A stretch of DNA of 64,000 nt. Origin: Eshraghiella sp964414835. Lineage in GTDB: Bacteria; Bacillota; Clostridia; Lachnospirales; Lachnospiraceae. The position numbers and the translations under genes were made by a program. Shown here piece by piece: positions 43,877 through 52,152 of the stretch; position 1 is the stretch's first letter, and the number at the start of each line of letters is the position of its first letter. Location: positions 1-64,000 of the forward strand of contig CAYPWY010000008.1 of assembly GCA_964414835.1 (NCBI GenBank), written 5' to 3'. A model generated the notes under the pieces. That model saw only the letters and a list, made by a program, of their open reading frames with translations. It did no database searches and had not been told where the DNA came from.

Positions 43877-45142
43877 CTAATACATATCTTCGGTAAAACC
43901 TTCCAGCAGCATATTACTTCCTTTTTCATCAATTATCACTATCTTCTGTGTGATTTCACATATCAAACTTTTCAAATCAGGCTTTGTTTCCGCATACGCA
44001 AAAACTCTCACAGCTACTTGATGCAATGTTCCTTTATGTTCCGCTTTAACTATATCTCCATTGTATAGCATCTGATGTACGGCTATTACCCCCGGAATAC
44101 CTCTCACCTCTTCAAGCCCTTTTATATCTCCGATTCTTCCCGGTTTCACCAAAAATGTAATATTTAAGTGCGGGCGGATAAAATTAGGATTAACCATATC
44201 TGCTAATATCCGGTCTGACATCCTTCCTGTCAATGCATAATTAACCAGCAATTCTAAAATATCAATATTCTCCGCACTTTTTATAATTCTAAATTCCTGA
44301 CATCCGTTTAAGCGATACCCGGTTTCATAAAAAACAAACTCTCCGCCGCACACCAATGATTGAATAAACAATACTCCATCCTTCATGCCGATTTTTTTTA
44401 ACATGTTTATTACTTTAGCATCTAACTCTTCTATATATTTTGCCTGATATTTTGACGGAAACGTATACCCAACCGGAAGCGGAATTACTCCTTGCTGGTT
44501 ACGTTTTACATGGCGGTCGCCCATTGCCATCAGGGAAATTTCTCCATCCTGTGCAGCATAAAACATGGTAACTTCTTCACCATAGTAATACTTTTCAATT
44601 ACACACCGTCCTGATGACGACAGTTTTTCAGCTTTGTCAATTCCCTTGATTGCTTCATCCATATTATTACATATAGAGATGCCCTCTCCGGCACAACCAT
44701 CAACAGGTTTAATTATTATAGGAAATCCGGTAAAACCTTCGTCTAAAATCTGCTCCTTATTCAGGCCTGCGGCAACCGGTACCCCTGACGACTCACAAAT
44801 ACTCTTAAAAATTTTTTTATTCATGCACATGTTCCACAGCTTATCGGATAAATAACATGGCAGTTTCAATTTACCTGCTATTTCCATTTGACGCAAGGTG
44901 TTAAATTCACTAACTCCGGCAATCACACCATTTACATGATTTTTCTCTGCGAGCGACACAATTCCTTCCACATCCGCCGTGCTGATATTCCATGCCTCGT
45001 CTGCTGCTTGTTTTGCTGGCGATGTCCCAACATTATCTGCCACTATAACGTATGTTCCGAGTTTTTTGGCCACATTAACTATATCAGAAGCAGCAAGCGA
45101 GGTTCCTCCCAATAATAAAAGTTTTTTCCCGTTATGATTCAT
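43877..45142 (-). CDS. ATP-grasp ligase, carbamoyl-phosphate-synthase-like (paralogue 1)
   Basis: 421 residues; start taken at ATG 45142, where AGAGG lies eight bases upstream. Pre-ATP-grasp domain LLLLGGTSLAASDIVNVAKK; then FPIIIKPVDGCAGEGISIC (ATP loop), CVIEKYYYGEEVTMFYAAQ, and metal/ATP residues around FVFYETGYRLNGCQEFRI. It is related along its length to the ATP-grasp gene at 48087-49295. The family makes amide or thioester bonds via acyl-phosphates. It is cytoplasmic and in a tight operon. Confidence 0.83.
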   Translation of the reverse strand: MNHNGKKLLLLGGTSLAASDIVNVAKKLGTYVIVADNVGTSPAKQAADEAWNISTADVEGIVSLAEKNHVNGVIAGVSEFNTLRQMEIAGKLKLPCYLSDKLWNMCMNKKIFKSICESSGVPVAAGLNKEQILDEGFTGFPIIIKPVDGCAGEGISICNNMDEAIKGIDKAEKLSSSGRCVIEKYYYGEEVTMFYAAQDGEISLMAMGDRHVKRNQQGVIPLPVGYTFPSKYQAKYIEELDAKVINMLKKIGMKDGVLFIQSLVCGGEFVFYETGYRLNGCQEFRIIKSAENIDILELLVNYALTGRMSDRILADMVNPNFIRPHLNITFLVKPGRIGDIKGLEEVRGIPGVIAVHQMLYNGDIVKAEHKGTLHQVAVRVFAYAETKPDLKSLICEITQKIVIIDEKGSNMLLEGFTEDMY

Positions 45143-45154
45143 ATGCAATTCCTC

Positions 45155-46006
45155 TCATAGTTTTTCATCAGATATTTGTACGATAATATTACTCACACAG
45201 TCTTGTAATATGTATTTTTCTCTCCAGCCTGTATCGATGCCAAAAAGTTTCGGATTCATATATCCGTTGCAACAGTTTTCTGCAGCGGTAACTTCAATAT
45301 CTACAGGCATATATCCGTGCTTTTCACAGGTTCCCACAACTATCTGCGCAATCTCCTGCAAAGAAACCTGAATATCCGGCGCCACACAATAAATCTTTTT
45401 CCAGCTTTTTATATCAGTATTCAGCAGAGCCAATATTGCTTCCGCCGCATCCCTTATATCCATATATTGAAATAATTTTGTTCCGTTAGTTATCGTGAGT
45501 TTCTGCCCATTCATGACTTTTCTAATGAGCTTTGTAACAACACGCTGCTCCATCCCCGGTCCAATCAGACTTGCAAGACGTATATGTGACAATTTGCAGT
45601 CCGGGTTCGTAATACAGGCATCGGAAATCAATTCTGATGCATATTTTGCCAACGCATAGTTTCCTGAAGGATTTACAGCGGTATTTTCATTCCACTCCGG
45701 TTGTGTGTTGTTTTCATATACGCTCTTTGAAGAAATATTAATAATTCTCGAAATGCCCAGCTCGTTTGCCAATCTCATTACATCCTTTGTAAACGCAAGA
45801 CTTAATGACAGCTGCTGTGGTTCTTCATTCCTTGCAAAGGCACAATGAATCAACGCAAAAACATCATGCACTTTTAAACATTCCTTTACTTGTTCAATAT
45901 CGTGATGCAGCATTAATATTTCATAGGAATCTTGTTTCAGTATTTTGGTCAGTTCTTTCCCCAGCACTCCGTTTGCGCCGGTTATAGCAATTATTTTATT
46001 TTTCAC
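45155..46006 (-). CDS. NAD-dependent epimerase/dehydratase (nucleotide-sugar type)
   Basis: 283 residues from a GTG start at 46006, overlapping the preceding gene by 11 bases; GGAAGGGG lies nine bases upstream. Extended SDR motifs are IIAITGANGVLGKELTKIL, FALIHCAFARNEEP, INISSKSVYENN, and NYALAKYASELI with the Tyr-x3-Lys pair. The product is probably a nucleotide sugar, identity unknown. Confidence 0.83.
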   Translation of the reverse strand: MKNKIIAITGANGVLGKELTKILKQDSYEILMLHHDIEQVKECLKVHDVFALIHCAFARNEEPQQLSLSLAFTKDVMRLANELGISRIINISSKSVYENNTQPEWNENTAVNPSGNYALAKYASELISDACITNPDCKLSHIRLASLIGPGMEQRVVTKLIRKVMNGQKLTITNGTKLFQYMDIRDAAEAILALLNTDIKSWKKIYCVAPDIQVSLQEIAQIVVGTCEKHGYMPVDIEVTAAENCCNGYMNPKLFGIDTGWREKYILQDCVSNIIVQISDEKL

Positions 46007-47936
46007 TGCATTTTTCCCCTTCCAGGCATAACTTTTCACCGGTCTCCAACAGTTTTGCAACATACTGCGGAACTCCTGATATTTTCATTCTTGCTTTCAT
46101 CAACTCACTTTTTTCCTGATACAATTTACGGTCATTATACAGGTTTTTCACATATTCTTTACAAGCCTCATAATCCCCGTCAATTGCATTCTCATTACCC
46201 AATCGAGGCAGAACATCAGATGGAAAATTCGTTGTCACTATAGGAAGCCCGCATCTCATGGCGCTTCCTATACTTCCACCCGCTCCCATTCTATTGGGGT
46301 TCCAATAAATATCACAAATAGCATAAAATCCAATTAGGTCATCTTCATATCCCCATTCAATAATCTTCCTATTCAAAAGAAGCTCCCAATAACATTCACG
46401 GATATAATCACATATTTTTCCGCCGACTAATATCCATCGTACTTTTTTATATTCTTTAATAAAATCACATACACAATCAACAAAATCCGGCGTAAGCTCT
46501 GTCTTAAGCCTATTTCCTACCGTTGTAATTACAAATTCATCTTCACCAATCCCGTAATTTTTTCTTAAATAAATTTTACTTGCCTTTTGTGGTAATGAAC
46601 ATACAAGGTTTTCTACCATCTGGTTTTCTAAAACAGATTGGTAATATTCATTCTCTTTCATACAGATTTCTTTACTTCTGCACATATATATATCAAAACA
46701 GGCACTTGATGCATATCCTCTCATTGGAATTGCGATTACAGGAAAAAGCGCATTATATAAAGGAGATAAATAAGAATACTCTCCGCAAAAATCATACACT
46801 ATATCAGGAGAAAAATTACATAGTTTCCGCATAAAATCACATACTCTGTCTTCTATTTCTTCCCCTTCATTATATTCTACTTGAACCTCTGCATCAAATA
46901 ACTGCTTATGTATGTCACAATACTCTATAGAATTTTGTTCAACCGGCTCTAGCGGCTGCAAAAAACATTCCCCATACCTGTATCTAAACAAATCAACAGG
47001 AAAAACCACAACTTTTTTCCCCTGTTTAGCCATTTCATTTGCATACGGCATTATAAGAGCATTGTGTGAAGATGCAGCATCCCCCAGACCAAAAGTTATG
47101 ACGGCCACCCGATTGCTTTTTTCTTTCTTTATTTTAGATTTAACCGTAAGCGGATTGTAATAATGGAAAGCATTTTCTTCCATAATCTTTCTTTTGTCTA
47201 AATAAAAGGTTTTATATCTATGGCTTTGTTCATTTCTTTCAATTACCGAAACGTCATATAGAAGCCACACTCTGGCATCAAAATTTTTAATCTTGTGAAT
47301 ATTATTAATATAAATTTCCAGCAATTCCCCATCAAAATATCCTGCCGCATATAAAATGCGCAGCACAACAATCTGATTTTTGACCGATTTTTCATTTTTC
47401 ACAAAGTTCGTAAAATAATTCTTTATTTCCTTTTCTTTTTGTACGTCGCCCTCTGCCTTAACCCTGAACATCTCATTTATAATGTTTGAAAAATAGTTGA
47501 TGTCTCCATCCTTTGTAACGGAGAAAGCATATAACTCCCGCTGCAGAATATCATATGATTTTTGCACTTCCTTCAATCCTGTGTCTGCAAGATGAACCGG
47601 AACCTTTCTGTTCGCTGAAAATATTATCTTTTCTTCATCGATACTATATGATGAAATCAATTGGCTCTTAATTTGCCTTGCCACAGCTTCCGATGCAACA
47701 GCAATCACAATATAATCATATTCATATTCGCAAATCTGTCGTGGTTGTATTATATTATATCGTACTGTTTCATACTTATCCGCATATTGGTCAGCAACTG
47801 CTAAAACATTGCAATATTTAAGCCCCACAGCCTGATTATAAAAGCACCTTCCTACACTGCCAAGTCCATATATAATTATTCTTGCTCCATTTTTCACCTT
47901 CTCAAAAGGAAAGATAAACGTTTCGTTTAATCTCAT
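45996..47936 (-). CDS. Large GT-B-type glycosyltransferase with N-terminal Rossmann-like domain
   Basis: 646 residues. Residues about 15-110 are a Rossmann-like module (ARIIIYGLGSVGRCFYNQA) shared with two other proteins in this operon. Residues 120-260 are a helical linker. Residues about 275-640 look like a GT-B glycosyltransferase: RVAVITFGLGDAASSHNALIM, FVITTVGNRLKTELTP, RWILVGGKI, YWNPNRMGAGGSIGSAMRC, then LPIVTTNF. Donor and acceptor are unknown. The stop overlaps the start of the next gene. Confidence 0.78.
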   Translation of the reverse strand: MRLNETFIFPFEKVKNGARIIIYGLGSVGRCFYNQAVGLKYCNVLAVADQYADKYETVRYNIIQPRQICEYEYDYIVIAVASEAVARQIKSQLISSYSIDEEKIIFSANRKVPVHLADTGLKEVQKSYDILQRELYAFSVTKDGDINYFSNIINEMFRVKAEGDVQKEKEIKNYFTNFVKNEKSVKNQIVVLRILYAAGYFDGELLEIYINNIHKIKNFDARVWLLYDVSVIERNEQSHRYKTFYLDKRKIMEENAFHYYNPLTVKSKIKKEKSNRVAVITFGLGDAASSHNALIMPYANEMAKQGKKVVVFPVDLFRYRYGECFLQPLEPVEQNSIEYCDIHKQLFDAEVQVEYNEGEEIEDRVCDFMRKLCNFSPDIVYDFCGEYSYLSPLYNALFPVIAIPMRGYASSACFDIYMCRSKEICMKENEYYQSVLENQMVENLVCSLPQKASKIYLRKNYGIGEDEFVITTVGNRLKTELTPDFVDCVCDFIKEYKKVRWILVGGKICDYIRECYWELLLNRKIIEWGYEDDLIGFYAICDIYWNPNRMGAGGSIGSAMRCGLPIVTTNFPSDVLPRLGNENAIDGDYEACKEYVKNLYNDRKLYQEKSELMKARMKISGVPQYVAKLLETGEKLCLEGEKCSEK

Positions 47937-47984
47937 AATCTGACTCTCCGAACATTTTTAATTACATTATCAGTAAGTGTTATA

Positions 47985-48092
47985 TCATATAAGAGTATAC
48001 TCTTCCGGCATATTGATTACATCAATTTTTTGTCCTGTGCAGCTTTTAACACAGCTTCTTTGTCTGTAGCTGATTTAACCGCAGCATCATTC
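47985..48092 (-). pseudogene. Coding-like debris after the ATP-grasp gene
   Basis: Directly behind (and one frame off from) the ATP-grasp stop, the minus strand reads NDAAVKSATDKEAVLKAAQD, then after a one-base shift at an A-run, DVINMPEEYTLI and stop. The codon pattern looks like a real gene end that has lost its start. I cannot identify the parent gene. Confidence 0.4.
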
Positions 48093-49295
48093 CAAATCTA
48101 TGTGAAGCCATTCTGATGACTTGGCCATAACGCAATCTAATTCTGCACGACTGTCGAAACGGAAAAACATATCTCCCAGCGCCATATTCGCACCGGTAAA
48201 AGGTTTTACGTAATCGCCAGGTTTTACAGATAAATCTACTATCTTTAGAAATTTTTCTTCAATATCTTTATCAACCCATACTGATTTTAGAATACCACTC
48301 TGTTTATGTCTGGCATGAACAATCATTTCGCACCAATAACCATAACATTCTGTCTGTTTTACACCAACAGTTTCCATACCAACAGCTTTTCTTACCTCAT
48401 TTTCAATAAGGTCAACACCAAATGCTAACCTCTGAAGTTCGGCAATTTTACAGCCGCCTCCTCTGGGGGATACTTCCATAATATATGGTTTTCCACCATT
48501 TGCTACGCAAGTTTCAATATTGTAGATACCGGTTTTCATGCCAAGTAGTTTGAGTAGTCTTTGCGTTTCACTTGTAAGAATATCCTGATATTCCTGCTTC
48601 ATGGATGCCGGCCAAATTATATAAGCTGGTGTGTATTGGTTATCAGCTTCAGAATCAAATAGCTGATCGGAATATGTAATAAATTTTATTTCGCCATCTA
48701 CTGTGAATGGATCGGCGGAGGAATGATGTCCTTCAAATGTAAGAAAATCTTCAATAATAAAAGCTCCGTTATGAGCGCCATTTAACGCAACTTTGATTGC
48801 TTCTTTTAAATCATCCGGCCGCTCTACTTTTGTTACTCCCTTGCTGCCGGCTGCATCTGTCGGTTTTACAATTACCGGCCAATTAAAATAATCTATATCT
48901 TGCATTGGCGCATTTATATCTTCATATCTCTTAGCGCATGGGCAGTTAAACCCATTATCACTCAAAAACTTTCTAAACAAGCCTTTATCTTGTAATATTC
49001 TCGTTGATTCATAAGAGCATTGAAAAGGCAGACCCATTTTTTCAGCGACATAGGCAGCAGTTACAACACCGGGGTCGCAGGCAAAAGATATTATACCATC
49101 AATCTCCAGCCTCTTAGCAGCTTCCAATGTTGCCTCCTTATCAATAACACTTACATTAACATACTCATCGGAATACCGGTGGGCAATGTTGTCCGGCAGA
49201 TAGTCGGCTGTTATTGTGTAGATAGTTAGTTTTTTTGCAGCTTCAATTACTGGCAGTGCGTATCGGGAACCACCAAGAATCATTAACTTTTTCAT
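48087..49295 (-). CDS. ATP-grasp ligase, carbamoyl-phosphate-synthase-like (paralogue 2)
   Basis: 402 residues. Pre-ATP-grasp domain KLMILGGSRYALPVIEAAKK; ATP-grasp motifs WPVIVKPTDAAGSKGVTKV, FIIEDFLTFEGHHSSAD, and metal-binding PYIMEVSPRGGGCKIAEL. It is a full-length relative of the gene at 43877-45142. Its 5' flank consists of a broken wbqC fragment, whose last bases (AGAGGA) now act as the ribosome site, and its 3' flank of further debris, so it probably entered or was left by recombination. Substrates unknown. Confidence 0.85.
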   Translation of the reverse strand: MKKLMILGGSRYALPVIEAAKKLTIYTITADYLPDNIAHRYSDEYVNVSVIDKEATLEAAKRLEIDGIISFACDPGVVTAAYVAEKMGLPFQCSYESTRILQDKGLFRKFLSDNGFNCPCAKRYEDINAPMQDIDYFNWPVIVKPTDAAGSKGVTKVERPDDLKEAIKVALNGAHNGAFIIEDFLTFEGHHSSADPFTVDGEIKFITYSDQLFDSEADNQYTPAYIIWPASMKQEYQDILTSETQRLLKLLGMKTGIYNIETCVANGGKPYIMEVSPRGGGCKIAELQRLAFGVDLIENEVRKAVGMETVGVKQTECYGYWCEMIVHARHKQSGILKSVWVDKDIEEKFLKIVDLSVKPGDYVKPFTGANMALGDMFFRFDSRAELDCVMAKSSEWLHIDLE

Positions 49296-49302
49296 ATTGA
49301 AA

Positions 49303-49419
49303 TCATCCTCTATTAATATAGTTTACATCATCATGAATAACGTATTCGTCAACAGCATTCATCTATTGCCAATATCCAATATATGGAATAAAATAAGGTT
49401 GCATAATTCCCGGTTTCAT
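49303..49419 (-). pseudogene. Truncated wbqC-like gene fragment
   Basis: A good ribosome site (AAGGAGAA) and ATG lead into MKPGIMQPYFIPYIGYWQ, an in-frame TAG, then MNAVDEYVIHDDVNYINRG and TGA. This matches the N-terminus of the WbqC-like family seen in O-antigen loci, with two stop codons (likely from TTG and TGG) and loss of everything after about 39 codons. The remainder is replaced by the ATP-grasp gene. Confidence 0.8.
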
Positions 49420-49437
49420 TACTTTTCTCCTTGCAGT

Positions 49438-50424
49438 TTATATCTTTATCCTGATGTCACGCCTCAATATTTTCCAGCCGATCATTTTCATCAGAATAAC
49501 TCTGTATTTTAGGATTGTGTATTTTATAGGTTTCCCGCTGATAGCAATCATTCTTTTAACTGCTTTTGCATTTTCAGCTGTGTGGTCTTTCATCCATACG
49601 GTAACCGCAGCCACAAAATAATTACGTTTTTTGCAGTCCATGTTCAACTGGATGCCAAGCTCATCTCTTGAATATTTTTCCAAGGTATTAAGGTATTCCA
49701 TCAATTCATCCCTGTTATTTTTGCCTATATAATTTGATGAAACATTAGTTCCGTCAGCACTTATAATATACCGATAGCAGCTCATAACTTTATCTATATT
49801 ATAAATATTTCCGTAGCTTAAAAGAATTAAAATAGCTGTCTTATCCGCAATTCTGGTACTGGCTTTATACATAATCGAATAATCCTTTGACGTATCCAAA
49901 AAAATATTTCTATACATCAGAGTTGCAGTCTGACCCGGAAGATACCCCTTTTCAAATTCTTTTAAAGTAAAAATTTCATTATTGCAATAATATCCATTAA
50001 CCGGATATTTCTTAATCGGTTTACTGCATTCATCTACAAAAATACATTTATGTACACAGGCTATATATTCCGGATGCTTCTCAAGAAAATCCACTTGTAT
50101 CTGCAATTTGTTCTCATCTGTCCAGTAATCATCGCCTTCCAGACACGCAAAATATTTCCCTTTTGCCCTATGTTTCAAATCAAAATTATTTTTAGTTGCT
50201 CCTATATTTTTTTCTCGGAGAACCAGTCGGAAAATATCGGGGTATTTTTTTGCATACTCCTGTAATATTTTCTGTGTTCCATCCGTAGAACAATCATCCC
50301 CTACAATTACTTCAAACCGGAAATTTGTCTTCTGCATAACAATTCCTTCTAACGCCTGTCTGACATATTTTTCGTGATTGTAAGTCAGCATCCCTATTGA
50401 GAGCATAATATTTTCTTTTTTCAC
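49438..50424 (-). CDS. Family 2 glycosyltransferase
   Basis: 328 residues, probable GTG start three bases after the previous gene. GT-A motifs are LSIGMLTYNHEKYVRQAL, VIVGDDCSTDGTQKILQ, FACLEGDDYWTDENKLQ with the metal-binding Asp pair, and MSCYRYIISADGTNVS. Sugar specificity unknown. It is probably cytoplasmic or peripheral to the membrane. It ends next to the wbqC remnant. Confidence 0.87.
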   Translation of the reverse strand: MKKENIMLSIGMLTYNHEKYVRQALEGIVMQKTNFRFEVIVGDDCSTDGTQKILQEYAKKYPDIFRLVLREKNIGATKNNFDLKHRAKGKYFACLEGDDYWTDENKLQIQVDFLEKHPEYIACVHKCIFVDECSKPIKKYPVNGYYCNNEIFTLKEFEKGYLPGQTATLMYRNIFLDTSKDYSIMYKASTRIADKTAILILLSYGNIYNIDKVMSCYRYIISADGTNVSSNYIGKNNRDELMEYLNTLEKYSRDELGIQLNMDCKKRNYFVAAVTVWMKDHTAENAKAVKRMIAISGKPIKYTILKYRVILMKMIGWKILRRDIRIKI

Positions 50425-50427
50425 CTT

Positions 50428-51486
50428 CTAATATATCTCCCTTTTTAAATCCTCTTCAATAATTGATGTCATGTCTTTTTGCATATTAATAAATTTCTGA
50501 TACAATTCCTCAACATATGGTCTTCTGCATTTTGTAAGCATTTCCTTAGGAATAAATTGCACGAACTTTTCAAATTCTTCTACTGTCACATCATGGTTTT
50601 CCAATAAATAGCAGGCAAAATTAGGATGGCAATGGTATAGCCCAGTCAGAAAAAGATATGGAGAATATCCCCATGTATGGGTTCGTGCTATGGGCATAAT
50701 TTCACTGCTGATAAGGGACATGATTTTTTTCATATCATACTTATATCCAAACAAACGGTTGTAATAATTTGCAATCAGTTCTGTGTTCAAATTTCCTGCA
50801 CCACGCCCCATTCCATATAAAGATGCATCCAAAATAATCTTTCTTTCTGTTTTATAATCCAACACATCCTGAGCCGTAATAAACGCCAGCTGCATATTAT
50901 TATGGGAATGAAAACCGATTGTTACATCATCCTGCAGTTTCATGTCTAACAGCTTAAAATATTCTCTAAAATCCTGCTTATTCATATATCCAAAACTGTC
51001 CACGATTGATACGGCATAAGGATTAAGCCCGCAGATTTTTTCTGCCAATTCCCCATACTCATCAAAAGAATAATCGATGGTTACCATAGGCTGAACAAAC
51101 AGCTTATATCCATTTTCCTTAACGCTTTTACATAATTCAAGAGCTTCTGCAATCTGGTGTTTATAAAAAACAACTCTGATTCCTTCAATTGAGCTGCCTG
51201 TATATGGCGTAATCTGCTCCGGCATAATCTGAGCGCAGTCTGCCATTGCCAGATAAAAATTCCCGTTCCTATGTTCAGGCAAATATTTTTTTATCATCTC
51301 AATATCAGGGAAAACAGCTTTTCCGCTTTCTTTTTCAGAAGGATTGATGTACCCGCATTCTATGTAATCAATACCTGTGCCGGAAAGCCCCGCTATAATA
51401 TTCCGAATTTCATTTTCCCCAAAATACCAGTTTGTAATATACCCGCCATCTCGCAATGTGCAATCCAATATACCGCATCTATCCAT
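50428..51486 (-). CDS. DRE-TIM aldolase (4-hydroxy-2-oxovalerate-aldolase/HMG-CoA-lyase superfamily)
   Basis: 352 residues. The N-terminus GILDCTLRDGGYITNW carries the Arg-Asp-Gly motif of the superfamily, and GFHSHNNMQLA holds the two metal-binding His. A C-terminal helical part follows (about 280-352). Characterised relatives use a divalent metal to form or cleave bonds to the enolate of pyruvate or acyl-CoA. Its direct neighbour is a CMP-sugar synthetase, so it may build a 2-keto acid sugar. That role is inference. Confidence 0.82.
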   Translation of the reverse strand: MDRCGILDCTLRDGGYITNWYFGENEIRNIIAGLSGTGIDYIECGYINPSEKESGKAVFPDIEMIKKYLPEHRNGNFYLAMADCAQIMPEQITPYTGSSIEGIRVVFYKHQIAEALELCKSVKENGYKLFVQPMVTIDYSFDEYGELAEKICGLNPYAVSIVDSFGYMNKQDFREYFKLLDMKLQDDVTIGFHSHNNMQLAFITAQDVLDYKTERKIILDASLYGMGRGAGNLNTELIANYYNRLFGYKYDMKKIMSLISSEIMPIARTHTWGYSPYLFLTGLYHCHPNFACYLLENHDVTVEEFEKFVQFIPKEMLTKCRRPYVEELYQKFINMQKDMTSIIEEDLKREIY

Positions 51487-51503
51487 ATTTTTCTCCTCTT
51501 ATA

Positions 51504-52142
51504 TTACATTGAAAGCAACTGTTCCGCTAAGCAAAAATCTTCCGGCACATTTATATCCACAGCTTCTTTATATCCGATTTCTCTGATATATGGCTTTTTG
51601 CCAATTCTGGAATGATACTTTTCAAAAACTTCCGGGGTAAATACATATATTCCTGAGCTTTCCCTGTAAATAGGTTCTAAATCCTGACTTCTAGGCAGGT
51701 TTGCGGCATCAAAATTCAGCGGTTTTCCGTCCTTCCACAGAAAATCCTGTATCTTCGTCGCCGTAAATGCCGAATCATATTCTCCGGACATTACTTTTTC
51801 AATGCATATTTCCAAAGATTGCAGAGTAATAAACGGCGCAGTAACATGTGCATATACATAAATATCTGCATTTACCTTCTCACGAAAACTATCAAATATC
51901 TGCGTAAAATTTGAAACCGGCTCATCTAATTCTTTATTTCTCTTTAATAACCGTACCCTGTCAGGCAGATACTCCTTAATACGTTCATCACTGCAGAAAA
52001 CATAATTTTCATCAATACGAGTTTCGGCAGTCAGTGTATTCAAAATATAATGAATCAACGGCACTCCGCCTAACAGCTTCGTATTTTTGCCCGGAAGCCG
52101 CTCATTATTCAATTTAACCGGTACAATTGTAACTATTTTCAC
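51504..52142 (-). CDS. CMP-sugar synthetase (acylneuraminate cytidylyltransferase family)
   Basis: 212 residues from a GTG at 52142 (GAGG seven bases upstream); a longer reading would overlap the preceding gene. Motifs are IVPVKLNNERLPGKNTKLLG (nucleotide loop), YVYAHVTAPFITLQSLEICI, and the C-terminal EAVDINVPEDFCLAEQ with the metal-binding Asp. It activates a 2-keto acid sugar with CTP to a CMP-sugar. It is followed after 17 bases by the aldolase gene. No NeuB or KdsA homologue is nearby. Confidence 0.88.
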   Translation of the reverse strand: MKIVTIVPVKLNNERLPGKNTKLLGGVPLIHYILNTLTAETRIDENYVFCSDERIKEYLPDRVRLLKRNKELDEPVSNFTQIFDSFREKVNADIYVYAHVTAPFITLQSLEICIEKVMSGEYDSAFTATKIQDFLWKDGKPLNFDAANLPRSQDLEPIYRESSGIYVFTPEVFEKYHSRIGKKPYIREIGYKEAVDINVPEDFCLAEQLLSM

Positions 52143-52152
52143 AAAACCACCT

